DNA of 36,239 bases from Candidatus Rokuibacteriota bacterium (GTDB taxonomy: Bacteria; Methylomirabilota; Methylomirabilia; Rokubacteriales; CSP1-6), in assembly GCA_003220475.1 (NCBI GenBank), contig QHSO01000038.1, forward strand, positions 1 to 36,239, written 5' to 3'. A program made the translations under genes and the position numbers. Positions 21,757 through 29,901 of the stretch are shown here, one piece after another (within the stretch, counting starts at the first letter, position 1; each line of letters opens with the position of its first letter). The notes under the pieces are model-generated. The model saw only the letters and a program-made list of their open reading frames with translations. It was not told the origin of the DNA and did no database searches.

Positions 21757-23361
21757 GTGCCCTGGTCGCTCCTGCTCCGCGGCGGCACCGTCGTCGACGG
21801 CACCGGCGCCCCCGGGCGCGCCGCCGACGTCGCGATCGAGGGCGAGCGCATCGTCGCGGTGGCGCCCGGTCTCGCAGGCGCCGCCGATCGCGCGCTCGAC
21901 GTCGCCGGCCGCGTCGTGGCGCCGGGCTTCATCGACATGCACTCGCATTCCGACCTCTTCTACTTCGCGTGCCCGTCCGCCGAGTCCAAGATCCGCCAGG
22001 GGGTGACGACCGAAGTCGTCGGCATGTGCTCGTTCTCCCCGGCACCCGTGCGCCGCGAGCAGCAGGCACTCGTGAAGGGTTGGGTCGGCGGCATCGGGGT
22101 CACGCCCGATGTCGAGTGGGAGACGTTCGGCCAGTACCTCGACATGCTGCGCGCCCTCCGGCCCTCGGTGAACGTGATCCACTTCGTCGGCCACGGCGCG
22201 CTGCGCATCGCCGCCATGGGATTCGAGGCGCGCCCCGCCGACGCGGGTGAGCTTCGCGCGATGGAGCATGGGCTGGGCGACGCGATGGACGCCGGCGCGT
22301 GGGGATTTTCCACGGGGCTCGTCTATCCGCCCAGCGCCTATGCCCAGACGGACGAGCTCATCGCGCTCGCGAACTCCATGCGCGCGCGCCGCGGTTTTTA
22401 TTTCTCCCATGTGCGTGGCGAGTCCGCCATGCTGCTGGACTCCATCGCCGAGGCGATTCGCATCGGCGACGCGGGCGGCGTGCCCGTGCAGATCGCGCAC
22501 GTGAAGGCCTCCGGGCGCGAGAACTGGTCCAAGCTGGACGCCGCGCTCGGTCTGATCGAGGACGCTCGCCGCCGCGGCGTCGACGTCGCCGGCGACGTCT
22601 ATCCGTACAACGCGGGCGCCACGAAGATGGACAACCTGATGCCGGCGTGGGCCCACGAGGGCGGCGTGATGAAGCTGCTCGAGCGTCTCGCCGATCGCGC
22701 CACGCGCAAACGCATCACCGACGAATGTCTGGTCGATGGCGAGCGCTGGGGCACGGTCTCCCAGGGCCGCGTCGGCTTCGACCAGGTCTTCGTCGCCGCG
22801 TGTCGGCGCCGCGAGCTCGAGGGCCTCAATCTCGCGCAGCTCGCGTCGCAGACGGGGAAGGCGCCCGCCGAGGCGCTGATGGATTTGCTGCTGGAGGAAC
22901 GCTGCACGGTCGCGATGGTGTCGTTCTCGCAATCACTCGAGAACGTCGCCAAGGTGATGGCGCACCCGGCGCTCATGATCGGCTCGGACTCGATCCCGCT
23001 CTTCGAGGGCGAAGGTGATCGGCCGGGCAAGCCCCACCCGCGTACCTACGGCACCTTCCCGCGCGTGCTCGGCGAGTACGCGCGCGAGCGCAAGCTGTTC
23101 CCGCTCGAGACCGCCGTGCACAAGATGACGGGAATGGCGGCGACGCGACTTGGGCTTCGCGATCGTGGGGTCGTGCGCGTCGGGGCCGTCGCCGATCTGG
23201 TCGTCTTCGATCCGGCCAGCGTGAAGGACGAGTCCACCTATCCAGACCCGCATCGCTATCCGAGCGGCATTCCGTACGTCGTCGTGAACGGTCACGTCGC
23301 GGTGGACAACGGGCGCCTCGTCGGCCCGAGCGCCGGGCGGGTTCTCACGCCCGACCGCTGA
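21757..23361 (+). CDS. N-acyl-D-amino-acid deacylase (D-aminoacylase) family amidohydrolase
   Basis: A 534-residue amidohydrolase that would remove the acyl group from N-acyl-D-amino acids. Metal residues of the family are visible: H62-x-H64 (DMHSHSDL), C91 (GMCSFSPAP, the bridging cysteine of D-aminoacylase), H218 (FSHVRGE), H248 (IAHVKASG) and the Asp of IGSDSIPL. The N-terminal beta strand (LLLRGGTVVDGTGAPG) and C-terminal VADLVVFDP sandwich are complete. It starts with GTG 2 bp after the cyclophilin stop. Dipeptidase or other N-acyl substrates are possible, as the family is broad. Confidence 0.92.
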   Translation: MPWSLLLRGGTVVDGTGAPGRAADVAIEGERIVAVAPGLAGAADRALDVAGRVVAPGFIDMHSHSDLFYFACPSAESKIRQGVTTEVVGMCSFSPAPVRREQQALVKGWVGGIGVTPDVEWETFGQYLDMLRALRPSVNVIHFVGHGALRIAAMGFEARPADAGELRAMEHGLGDAMDAGAWGFSTGLVYPPSAYAQTDELIALANSMRARRGFYFSHVRGESAMLLDSIAEAIRIGDAGGVPVQIAHVKASGRENWSKLDAALGLIEDARRRGVDVAGDVYPYNAGATKMDNLMPAWAHEGGVMKLLERLADRATRKRITDECLVDGERWGTVSQGRVGFDQVFVAACRRRELEGLNLAQLASQTGKAPAEALMDLLLEERCTVAMVSFSQSLENVAKVMAHPALMIGSDSIPLFEGEGDRPGKPHPRTYGTFPRVLGEYARERKLFPLETAVHKMTGMAATRLGLRDRGVVRVGAVADLVVFDPASVKDESTYPDPHRYPSGIPYVVVNGHVAVDNGRLVGPSAGRVLTPDR

Positions 23362-23413
23362 CGTCGGCGGCTTCACGCAGGCTCGCCTCGCGCTCGACGC
23401 GCTGCGGCTCGCA

Positions 23414-23800
23414 CTACATTCCGCCGCCTCCGCCACGGGGCGCCCAGTCGAAGCTCAGCACGCTGACGCGTGCCGACGCGGTGCCTGTCGGCGCTGGCGC
23501 CGTGAAGAACGCGCGACCACGCGCCGGGACGTCGAGCGGCACCAGGACCGTCCGCGTGTCCAGCACCCGGCCCGTCGCGTCGACCGCCTCCACGCGCAGC
23601 CGCACGCGCACCGCGTGTGCGTCGTACACGTTGTAGACGTAACCTTCGACTTGCGGACCGTGTCGCCCGGCCGCGACCGCGGAGTCCACACGGAAGTATC
23701 GCGACTCCGGCGTACCAGCGCCGAAGTCCTGCGCGGCGGCGCCGGCGGCCGCCGTCAGCGTGAGCGCGATCGCTGCCAGCGTGACACGAATTCGGTTCAT
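23414..23800 (-). CDS. Small exported protein with FxLYD-like domain
   Basis: A 128-residue protein with a Sec signal (MNRIRVTLAAIALTLTAAAGAAAQ) and AGGAGG upstream of ATG 23800. The mature part reads as one beta-sandwich: GYVYNVYDAHAVRVRLRVE, then GRVLDTRTVLVPLDVPARGRAFF, which follows the FxLYD pattern (an internal GxVxN strand and a final PARGxxxF turn). It ends in a Gly-rich tail. Likely a periplasmic or surface accessory protein; function unknown. It is divergent from the SDR gene. Confidence 0.78.
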   Translation of the reverse strand: MNRIRVTLAAIALTLTAAAGAAAQDFGAGTPESRYFRVDSAVAAGRHGPQVEGYVYNVYDAHAVRVRLRVEAVDATGRVLDTRTVLVPLDVPARGRAFFTAPAPTGTASARVSVLSFDWAPRGGGGGM

Positions 23801-23884
23801 CGGCCCCTCCTGGACCTTTAGACTCGGACGGCCCACCTGCGGTTCCCGCGTGTACACTCGGACGACCACAACGGAGGACGATTC

Positions 23885-24655
23885 ATGCTGGATCTCGGAC
23901 TGACGGGAAAGGTGGCGATCGTGACGGGCGGCAGCGTGGGCCTGGGCCGCGCGGCGGCGATGCGGCTGGCGCGCGAGGGCGCGCGCGTGAGCATCTGCGC
24001 GCGGCGCAAGGAAGTGCTGGAGCGCACCGCCGGCGAGATCCGTCACGCGGGCGGCGACGTGCTCGCGATTCCCGCCGACGTCACGCGCGCCGACGACGTG
24101 GAAGCCGTGGTGAAGGCGACCACCGAGCGTTTCGGCGGTGTCGACATCCTCTTGAACAACGCCGGCACGTCGTCGGCCGCGCCGTTCATGGAGGTCGACG
24201 ACCGCACGTGGCAGACGGACATCGAGCTGAAGCTGATGGCCGCCATCCGATTCTGCCGGCTGACGATTCCGATCATGCAAAAGCGCGGCGGCGGCGTCAT
24301 CGTCAACGTCACGACCGTCGGCGGCAAGGCGCCGGCGCCACGCGCGGTGCCCACGGCGGTCACGCGCGCGGCCGGCATCAACCTGACCAAGGGCCTCGCG
24401 CACGAGTACGCATCGGCCGGCATCCGGGTGAACACGATCTGCCTCGGGCTCGTGAAGAGCGAGCAGTGGGAGCGTCGTGCCAAGGGCGGCGACGTCGAAG
24501 CGGTCTATCGTGAGGCGGCCAAGCGCGTGCCGCTCGGCCGCATGGGCGAGGCGGAGGAGTTCGGCGATCTCGTCGCGTTCCTGGTGTCCGCGCGCGCGGC
24601 GTTCATCACGGGCACGTCGATCAACTTCGACGGGGGCATGGCGGCCGTCGTGTGA
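23885..24655 (+). CDS. SDR family protein lacking the catalytic tetrad
   Basis: A 256-residue Rossmann-fold protein of the short-chain dehydrogenase/reductase family, with GGAGG upstream of ATG 23885. The cofactor motif TGGSVGLG (14-21) and NNAG (91-94) are perfect. The catalytic residues are not: by manual alignment the helix Asn is K116, the Ser region is T143-T144, and the YxxxK motif reads T157-x-x-x-R161 (PTAVTRAAGINLTK). Groups of SDR-like proteins with this kind of altered tetrad are known in bacteria. It may bind NAD(P) without classical oxidoreduction or use another chemistry. Confidence 0.9.
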   Translation: MLDLGLTGKVAIVTGGSVGLGRAAAMRLAREGARVSICARRKEVLERTAGEIRHAGGDVLAIPADVTRADDVEAVVKATTERFGGVDILLNNAGTSSAAPFMEVDDRTWQTDIELKLMAAIRFCRLTIPIMQKRGGGVIVNVTTVGGKAPAPRAVPTAVTRAAGINLTKGLAHEYASAGIRVNTICLGLVKSEQWERRAKGGDVEAVYREAAKRVPLGRMGEAEEFGDLVAFLVSARAAFITGTSINFDGGMAAVV

Positions 24656-24706
24656 CGATCGCATGTCGCCCGCGACGCCAGGCCGCGGCGATGCATCTGT
24701 AGGCGT

Positions 24707-25267
24707 ATGGACACCTTGAGCCTGGCGCGGTTCGACCGGATGCTCACGCTGCCGAGCGGCGAGCGCGTGCGCCTCCGGCCGATCCGCCCCGACGACGAGC
24801 CGCGCCTGTCCGAGCTCTACGACCGCAGCAGCCGCGACACCCGCTATCAGCGCTTCTTCACGGTGATGCGCCGACTGCCCCCGGACTGGGCCCACTTCCT
24901 CGCCAACGTCGATTACGACCGACGGCTGGCGCTGGTCGCCGAGGATGTGACGGCGCCGACGACGCGGCTGATCGGCGTCGCGCGCTACGAGCCCGGCGGC
25001 GACGACATCGCGGAGATCGCGCTCGTCGTCGAGGACGCCTGGCAGGGAAAGGGCGTGGGCACGCGGCTGCTCACCGAGCTGTTTCGCGCGGCGGCCGAGA
25101 ACGGGATCACGCGCTTCCGCGCCTTCACGCTCGCCGACAACCGCCGGATGCTCGGCCTGCTCGCGCGCCACGCCGACGTGATCGAGCGTCGCGTCGAGCG
25201 GGGCGTGGTCGAGATGCTGCTGGCTCCGAAGGCCTACCCGCCGCGCACTGTCAGCACCGGGGAGTGA
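24707..25267 (+). CDS. GNAT family N-acetyltransferase
   Basis: A 186-residue GNAT enzyme. It starts LTLPSGERVRLRPIRPDDEPRLSELY, contains STRDTRYQRFF-like text, the beta-strand IAEIALVVEDAWQGKGVGTRLLTEL with the acetyl-CoA loop (Q-x-x-G-x-G), and FRAFTLADNRRMLGLLARH. It resembles the isolated GNAT domain of Pat-type protein lysine acetyltransferases, though I would not name a substrate. The last 34 bp overlap the convergent uspA-like gene. Confidence 0.9.
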   Translation: MDTLSLARFDRMLTLPSGERVRLRPIRPDDEPRLSELYDRSSRDTRYQRFFTVMRRLPPDWAHFLANVDYDRRLALVAEDVTAPTTRLIGVARYEPGGDDIAEIALVVEDAWQGKGVGTRLLTELFRAAAENGITRFRAFTLADNRRMLGLLARHADVIERRVERGVVEMLLAPKAYPPRTVSTGE

Positions 25268-25674
25268 GCGGCCGCCACCACGCGGGCGGCCACGGAGCCG
25301 AGGAAGAAGCGCGCGGCGCCGCGCCGGCCGTGCGTGCCCACGACGATCAGGCGGGCGCCACGCGCCCGCGCTACGCGCACGATGGTGTCGGCCGGCACCC
25401 CCTCCGCCAACAGCCCGCGGGCGCGCACGCGCGCGCGCCGCGCCTTGTCCACCAGCGTGTCCAGCCGCCGCTGCGCCGATGCGCGCTGCGAGCGCAGCAG
25501 CGTATTCCAGACGTTCGGCGTGATGTAGGCGTCCGCAACCATCGGGGCGGGCGGACTCAGCACGTGGAGCACGAGTAGCTCGGCGCGATCGCGGCGCGCC
25601 ATCGCGATCGCCTGCCTGAACGCCGGGCCGGACGCCGCTGAGAAGTCGGTCGCGTGGAGAATCCGATTGGCCAT
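25234..25674 (-). CDS. Universal stress protein, UspA family
   Basis: A 146-residue USP domain. It opens MANRILHATDFSAASGPAFRQAI and has the ATP-binding signature GTHGRRGAARFFLGSVAARVV (G-2x-G-9x-G-S), followed by the family ending SPVLTVR. The signature indicates an ATP-binding type. The ATG at 25674 has a GGAGA upstream. It is convergent with the GNAT gene (34-bp overlap) and divergent from tupA. A GNAT next to a USP is a pairing I regard as common; a link to protein acetylation is only a suggestion. Confidence 0.92.
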   Translation of the reverse strand: MANRILHATDFSAASGPAFRQAIAMARRDRAELLVLHVLSPPAPMVADAYITPNVWNTLLRSQRASAQRRLDTLVDKARRARVRARGLLAEGVPADTIVRVARARGARLIVVGTHGRRGAARFFLGSVAARVVAAAHSPVLTVRGG

Positions 25675-25723
25675 GGCTCGATCTCCGTGCCGGCGAGGGT
25701 ACCGCGTCGGCGATGGGCCCTAA

Positions 25724-25741
25724 TATGCTTTTTCGGGCATA
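25724..25741 (+). promoter_or_regulatory. Inverted repeat and -10-like box immediately before tupA
   Basis: TATGC (25724-25728) and GCATA (25737-25741) form a 5-bp dyad with an 8-nt spacer ending just before the tupA ATG. TAATAT at 25721-25726 could be a -10 box, giving a leader of about ten bases. The dyad is not the known ModE consensus. It may be an oxyanion-responsive operator for the six-gene transporter operon or a coincidence of the AT-rich patch. Confidence 0.35.
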
Positions 25742-26581
25742 ATGGCGCCCGTGATCGTGTTCGGCCTCGGGCTGCTGCTGCTCGTTCTCGGCTGGGCCCC
25801 GGCGGGCGCCCAGCCGCCGGGATCCACCGTGGTGCTGTCGACGACGACGAGCACGCAGGATTCGGGACTGCTCGACGTGCTGGTCCCCCTCTTCGAGCGA
25901 CAGAGTGGGCTCACGCTCAAACCCGTGTCCGTCGGCACCGGACAGGCGCTCGCCCTCGCCGCGCGCGGCGAGGCCGACGTGGTGCTCGTGCATGCGCCGG
26001 CGCTCGAGAAGAAATACCTCGCCGAGGGCAAGCTGCTCAACCGCCGGCTCGTCATGTACAACGACTTCGTCGTAGTCGGTCCCACGAGTGATCCCGCGAA
26101 GATCCGCGGCGAGCCGCGCGCCGCCGCCGCGCTCGCGAAAATCGCGGCGGCGGGCGCGCGCTTCGTCTCGCGCGGCGACAAGTCCGGCACGCATCTCCTC
26201 GAGCAGGCGCTGTGGAAGGAGACCGGCGTGACGCCCGCGGCGCCCTGGTACATCGAGTCGGGGCAGGGCATGGGCGCCACGCTGGGCATCGCCGACGACC
26301 GGCGCGCCTACACGCTGACCGATCGCGCGACCTATCTCGCGCTCAGCCGGCGCCTCGCGCTCACCACGCTCGTCGAGGGCGACCGAGCGCTGTTCAACGT
26401 CTACTCCGTGATGGAGGTCAATCCCGCCAACGGGCCGCGCGTCAGTGCGACAGGGGGCAAGGCGTTCGCCGACTTCATGGTGGCTCCGGCGACGCAGGCG
26501 CTGATCCGCGCCTTCGGCGTGGAGAAATTCGGGCGAGCGCTCTTCGTGCCGATCGCGGGCAAGAAGGACGAGGACCTCTAG
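25742..26581 (+). CDS. tupA: Tungstate ABC transporter substrate-binding protein TupA
   Basis: A 279-residue periplasmic protein with a signal peptide (VFGLGLLLLVLGWAPAGAQ). It carries the TupA hallmark STTTSTQDSGLLDVLVP, where the TTTS residues contact the oxyanion, plus VLVHAPALEKKYLAEG, FVSRGDKSGTHLLEQALW and WYIESGQGMGATL. These match the tungstate-specific family, distinct from ModA. It captures tungstate and hands it to the TupB permease encoded 3 bp downstream. Ligand selectivity (W over Mo) is from family knowledge. Confidence 0.94.
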   Translation: MAPVIVFGLGLLLLVLGWAPAGAQPPGSTVVLSTTTSTQDSGLLDVLVPLFERQSGLTLKPVSVGTGQALALAARGEADVVLVHAPALEKKYLAEGKLLNRRLVMYNDFVVVGPTSDPAKIRGEPRAAAALAKIAAAGARFVSRGDKSGTHLLEQALWKETGVTPAAPWYIESGQGMGATLGIADDRRAYTLTDRATYLALSRRLALTTLVEGDRALFNVYSVMEVNPANGPRVSATGGKAFADFMVAPATQALIRAFGVEKFGRALFVPIAGKKDEDL

Positions 26582-26584
26582 CCC

Positions 26585-27280
26585 GTGGACCTGCTCTGGG
26601 CCGGAGTGCGCGAGGCGCTCCGGCTGCTGCTCACCGGTGACCGCGAGGTCGTTGCGATCCTCCTGCTGTCGCTGCAGGTGTCCGGTCTCGCGACGCTCGT
26701 CTCGCTCGCCGTCGGCATACCCGCCGGCGCCGCGCTCGCGCTGTTGCGTTTTCCCGGGCGCACGCTCGTCGTGTCGGTGGTCAATGCGGGTATGGGGCTC
26801 CCGCCCGTCGTCGTCGGCCTCTTCGTCACGCTGCTGTTGTGGCGCAGCGGCCCGCTCGGCGCGTGGGAGATCCTCTACACGCCAGCGGCGCTCGTGCTCG
26901 CCCAGGCCGTGATCGCGGCGCCGATCGTGATGGGCATCACCCTCGCCGCCGTGCAGAACGTTCCCGAGAAGTTTCGGCTCCAATTGTTGGGGCTCGGCGC
27001 CTCGCGCCTGCAGATGGTGCGCGTGGTGCTGCGCGAGGCGCGGTTGCCCATGCTGGCCGCGGTGATGGCGGGGTTCGGCGGCATCATCTCCGAGATCGGT
27101 GCGTCGATGATGGTCGGCGGCAACATCAAGGGCCAGACGCGGACGCTGACGACGGCGATGGTGCTCGAGACCGGCAAGGGCAACTTCGAGATCGCGATCG
27201 CGTTGTCGATCCTGCTGCTCGTGCTCGTGTTCGTCGTCAACTGGGTGCTGACGTCGATCCAGCAGCGTCGCGTGTGGTGA
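26585..27280 (+). CDS. tupB: Tungstate ABC transporter permease TupB
   Basis: A 231-residue inner-membrane permease with about six helices, starting at GTG 26585, 3 bp after tupA. It has the TupB EAA loop LGASRLQMVRVVLREARLPML followed by GFGGIISEIGASMMVGGNIKGQTRTLTTAM, and the early segment GMGLPPVVVGLFVTLLLWRSGPLG. It forms a homodimer and takes its ATPase from the gene at 29898, which lies beyond the mod genes rather than next to it. Confidence 0.94.
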   Translation: MDLLWAGVREALRLLLTGDREVVAILLLSLQVSGLATLVSLAVGIPAGAALALLRFPGRTLVVSVVNAGMGLPPVVVGLFVTLLLWRSGPLGAWEILYTPAALVLAQAVIAAPIVMGITLAAVQNVPEKFRLQLLGLGASRLQMVRVVLREARLPMLAAVMAGFGGIISEIGASMMVGGNIKGQTRTLTTAMVLETGKGNFEIAIALSILLLVLVFVVNWVLTSIQQRRVW

Positions 27281-27310
27281 CGGCGCGGTACGATGCCCGC
27301 GAGGATCCTC

Positions 27311-28087
27311 ATGCGTGCTCTTGCCGCGCTCGCGCTCCTGACGGCCGTACTGTCGATGGACCCGCGTCCGGCTCACGCCCAGGAGGTCACGCTCTCCGTC
27401 GCGATCAGCATGAAAGAGGTCGTGGAGGAGCTGGGCCGCCGATTCATGGCGGCGCGGCCGGGCGTGACGCTGCGCTACAACCTCGGCTCGTCCGGTGAGC
27501 TGCAAAAGCAGATCGAGGCCGGCGCACCCATCGACCTCTTCATCTCGGCCGCGCCGCGGCAGATGGACGAGCTCGAGAAGAAAGGGCTCGTCCTCGCCGC
27601 GACCCGCCGCGTGTTCGCTCGCAACGTGCTGACCGTGGTCAAGCCGGCGGATTCGAGGATCGACCTCACCAAGCCGTCCGATCTCCTCGATCCGCGCGTC
27701 ACGAAAATCGTCATCGGCAGTCCCAAGACCGTGCCCGTTGGCCAGTATGCGGAGGAGAGTTTACGAGCGCTCGGCCTCTGGGAGCGGCTGCAGGCCAAGC
27801 TCGTGTTCGCGGAAAACGTCCGCCAGGCGCTCGACTACGTCGCGCGGGGCGAGGTCGACGCGGGCTTCGTCTACACGACCGACGCCGCCACGCGCGCCAA
27901 GCAGGTGAAGGAGGCGTTTCGCCCGGCGGAGGACACGTATCGGCCGATTCTCTATCCGGTGGCCGTCGTCGCCGGCGCCAAGCATCCCGCCGTCGCCCAG
28001 GCGTACGTCGATCTGCTGCTGAGCCGCGACGGGCAAGCGGTGCTCGCGCGCTTCGGCTTTCTACCGCCGCCGGCCGGCGTGCGCTGA
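27311..28087 (+). CDS. modA: Molybdate ABC transporter substrate-binding protein ModA
   Basis: A 258-residue periplasmic protein with a signal peptide (ALAALALLTAVLSMDPRPAHAQ). It has VAISMKEVVEELGRRF, the ligand-site NLGSSGELQKQIEAGAPIDLFISAA, GSPKTVPVGQYAEESL and GEVDAGFVYTTDA, all typical of ModA. GAGG 6 nt before the ATG at 27311 favours this start; an ATG at 27293 lacks a Shine-Dalgarno. It lies 30 bp after tupB. Confidence 0.93.
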   Translation: MRALAALALLTAVLSMDPRPAHAQEVTLSVAISMKEVVEELGRRFMAARPGVTLRYNLGSSGELQKQIEAGAPIDLFISAAPRQMDELEKKGLVLAATRRVFARNVLTVVKPADSRIDLTKPSDLLDPRVTKIVIGSPKTVPVGQYAEESLRALGLWERLQAKLVFAENVRQALDYVARGEVDAGFVYTTDAATRAKQVKEAFRPAEDTYRPILYPVAVVAGAKHPAVAQAYVDLLLSRDGQAVLARFGFLPPPAGVR

Positions 28088-28111
28088 AGGATTGAGCGTA
28101 AGATCTCGGGC

Positions 28112-28777
28112 GTGAGTCCGGAGATACGCGACGCCCTGATGTTGTCCCTGCGCGTGGCGATTCTCGCCACAGTCTTGAACGCGCTCATCGGCGTGCCGCT
28201 CGCCTGGGCGCTCGCGCGCCGGCGGTTTCCCGGCCGCGCGCTGTTGGACCTCCTCGTGACGATGCCGTTGATCTTGCCGCCCACCGTCACCGGCTATTAC
28301 CTGATCGTGCTGTTCGGCCGGCGCGGCTGGCTCGGCGGCCCCCTCTATCAGATGACGGGCTGGAGCATCGCCTTCACGTGGTACGCCGCGGTGGTGGCCG
28401 CCACGATCATGGCGCTGCCGTTGCTCGTGCGCACCGCGAAAGCGGCGTTCGAATCGGTCGACCGCGACCTCGAGCGCGCCGCCTTCACGCTGGGCCGCTC
28501 CGAGCTCCGCACCGCGGTCGAGGTGACGCTGCCGCTCGCGCGCAACGGAATCCTCGCCGGTCTCGTGCTCGCCTTCGCCCGGGCCCTCGGCGAGTTCGGC
28601 GCCACGCTCATGCTCGCCGGCAACATTCCCGGCAAAACGGCGACGGTGCCGCTGGCGATCTACACGGCGGTGCAGACGGGCGAGGACGCGGCGGCGCTGC
28701 TGCTCGTCGTCGTGCTGAGCGCGCTGTCGTGTGTGGTGATCGTCGCGGCCAATCGGCTGGGCGCGAGGGCCACGTGA
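28112..28777 (+). CDS. modB: Molybdate ABC transporter permease ModB
   Basis: A 221-residue permease from GTG 28112. It has the ModB lines TMPLILPPTVTGYYLIVLFGRRGWLG and the EAA loop LGRSELRTAVEVTLPLARNGILAG, then ARALGEFGATLMLAGNIPGKTATVPLAIY. About five membrane helices. The last codon overlaps modC by GTGA (28774-28777), so permease and ATPase synthesis are coupled. Confidence 0.94.
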   Translation: MSPEIRDALMLSLRVAILATVLNALIGVPLAWALARRRFPGRALLDLLVTMPLILPPTVTGYYLIVLFGRRGWLGGPLYQMTGWSIAFTWYAAVVAATIMALPLLVRTAKAAFESVDRDLERAAFTLGRSELRTAVEVTLPLARNGILAGLVLAFARALGEFGATLMLAGNIPGKTATVPLAIYTAVQTGEDAAALLLVVVLSALSCVVIVAANRLGARAT

Positions 28778-29901
28778 GCGATCGGCTCGAGGTCGCGCTC
28801 TCGCTGCAGGTGCCCGGCTTCGATCTGGACGTCTCGTGGTCGGCCGGCGGGGGCGTGGCCGTGCTGTTCGGCCCGTCCGGCGCCGGCAAGACGCTGACGC
28901 TGCAATGCCTGGCGGGACTCATCACACCGAACGCGGGTCGCATCGTCGTGGACGGGCGCGTGCTCTTCGACAGCGCATCCGGCGTCAACGTGCCGGCGCA
29001 GGCGCGACGTGTCGGCTACGTCTTCCAGGGCTACGCGCTCTTTCCGCACCTCACGGTGACCGAGAATGTCGGCTTCGGCCTGCGCGACCTTCCGCGCGCG
29101 CGCCGCGCCGAGCGGGCCGCGGCCGTCATCGAGCGGCTCGGCCTCGCCGGCCTCGAGCATCGGTACCCGCGCGAGCTGTCCGGAGGCCAGCGCCAGCGCG
29201 TCGCCCTCGGGCGCGCGCTGGCCATCGATCCCGCGCTGCTGCTGCTCGACGAGCCGCTCTCGGCGCTCGACGCGCCGCTGCGGCGCGCGTTGCGAGACGA
29301 GCTCCGCGCGCTGCTGACGGATCTCGGCACTGCCGCCGTCCTCGTCACGCACGATTTCACGGAGGCGTATCGGCTCGGCGACCGGATCGTCGTCTACGAT
29401 GCCGGGCGCGTCGTGCAGTCCGCGCCGCGCTCGGAGCTGCTGTGGCAGCCGGCGTCGGAATCCGTCGCGCGCATCATGGGCATCCGCAACGTGCTGCGCG
29501 GGACCGTCGTGAAGGCCACGCCCGATCGCATCCAGTTCCGCTGGCGCGGTCAGCTCCTCGAGGCCGTGAACTCGCCGAGCCGCTCGTATCTGCCCGCCGC
29601 CGACAGCCCGATCGCGTTCTTCATCCGTCCCGAGTACGTCCGCCTGATCCGCAAAGACCGTGGACCCGCCGATCCGTCGCACCACATGAACCTCATGGAC
29701 GGAGTCGTGGTCGGCGAGGAGGATTTCGGGACGACCTGGAGCCTGCGCATCCGCCTTACGGCGGCCGGCGAGCCCGCGCAGGGTGATCACGATCTCGAAG
29801 TCGAAGTGCCGCACCTGGTCTACGAGATTCTCGAGATCGACCGCGATCGCCGCTGGCAGTTCTCGATCCACCGCGGCTCGATCCACGTCCTGCCGGCGTG
29901 A
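28774..29901 (+). CDS. modC: Molybdate ABC transporter ATP-binding protein ModC
   Basis: A 375-residue ATPase. Walker A GPSGAGKT, the Q-loop QGYALFPHLTV, signature LSGGQRQRVALGRAL, Walker B LLLLDEPLSALD and switch VTHDF are all intact. The ~130 residues after the nucleotide-binding domain hold a TOBE/Mop-like domain that could bind oxyanion and give feedback inhibition. It has the typical ModC pattern of a compact N-terminus without the usual first-strand insert. Both neighbours overlap it by GTGA. Confidence 0.93.
   Translation: MSDRLEVALSLQVPGFDLDVSWSAGGGVAVLFGPSGAGKTLTLQCLAGLITPNAGRIVVDGRVLFDSASGVNVPAQARRVGYVFQGYALFPHLTVTENVGFGLRDLPRARRAERAAAVIERLGLAGLEHRYPRELSGGQRQRVALGRALAIDPALLLLDEPLSALDAPLRRALRDELRALLTDLGTAAVLVTHDFTEAYRLGDRIVVYDAGRVVQSAPRSELLWQPASESVARIMGIRNVLRGTVVKATPDRIQFRWRGQLLEAVNSPSRSYLPAADSPIAFFIRPEYVRLIRKDRGPADPSHHMNLMDGVVVGEEDFGTTWSLRIRLTAAGEPAQGDHDLEVEVPHLVYEILEIDRDRRWQFSIHRGSIHVLPA

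Noticed and set aside
25700-25745. ModE-type operator upstream of the tungstate/molybdate operon
   Set aside because: The dyad there (TATGC-N8-GCATA) does not match the TATAT-containing ModE consensus, and no modE gene is in the window.
23414-27505. A very long open frame on the minus strand (over 1,300 codons) opposite the SDR, GNAT and tup genes
   Set aside because: It is an antisense effect of GC-rich third codon positions. Its translation is His/Arg/Gln-rich low-complexity text, and well-recognised genes lie on the opposite strand. Only its last 128 codons, with their own start and signal peptide, are a real gene.
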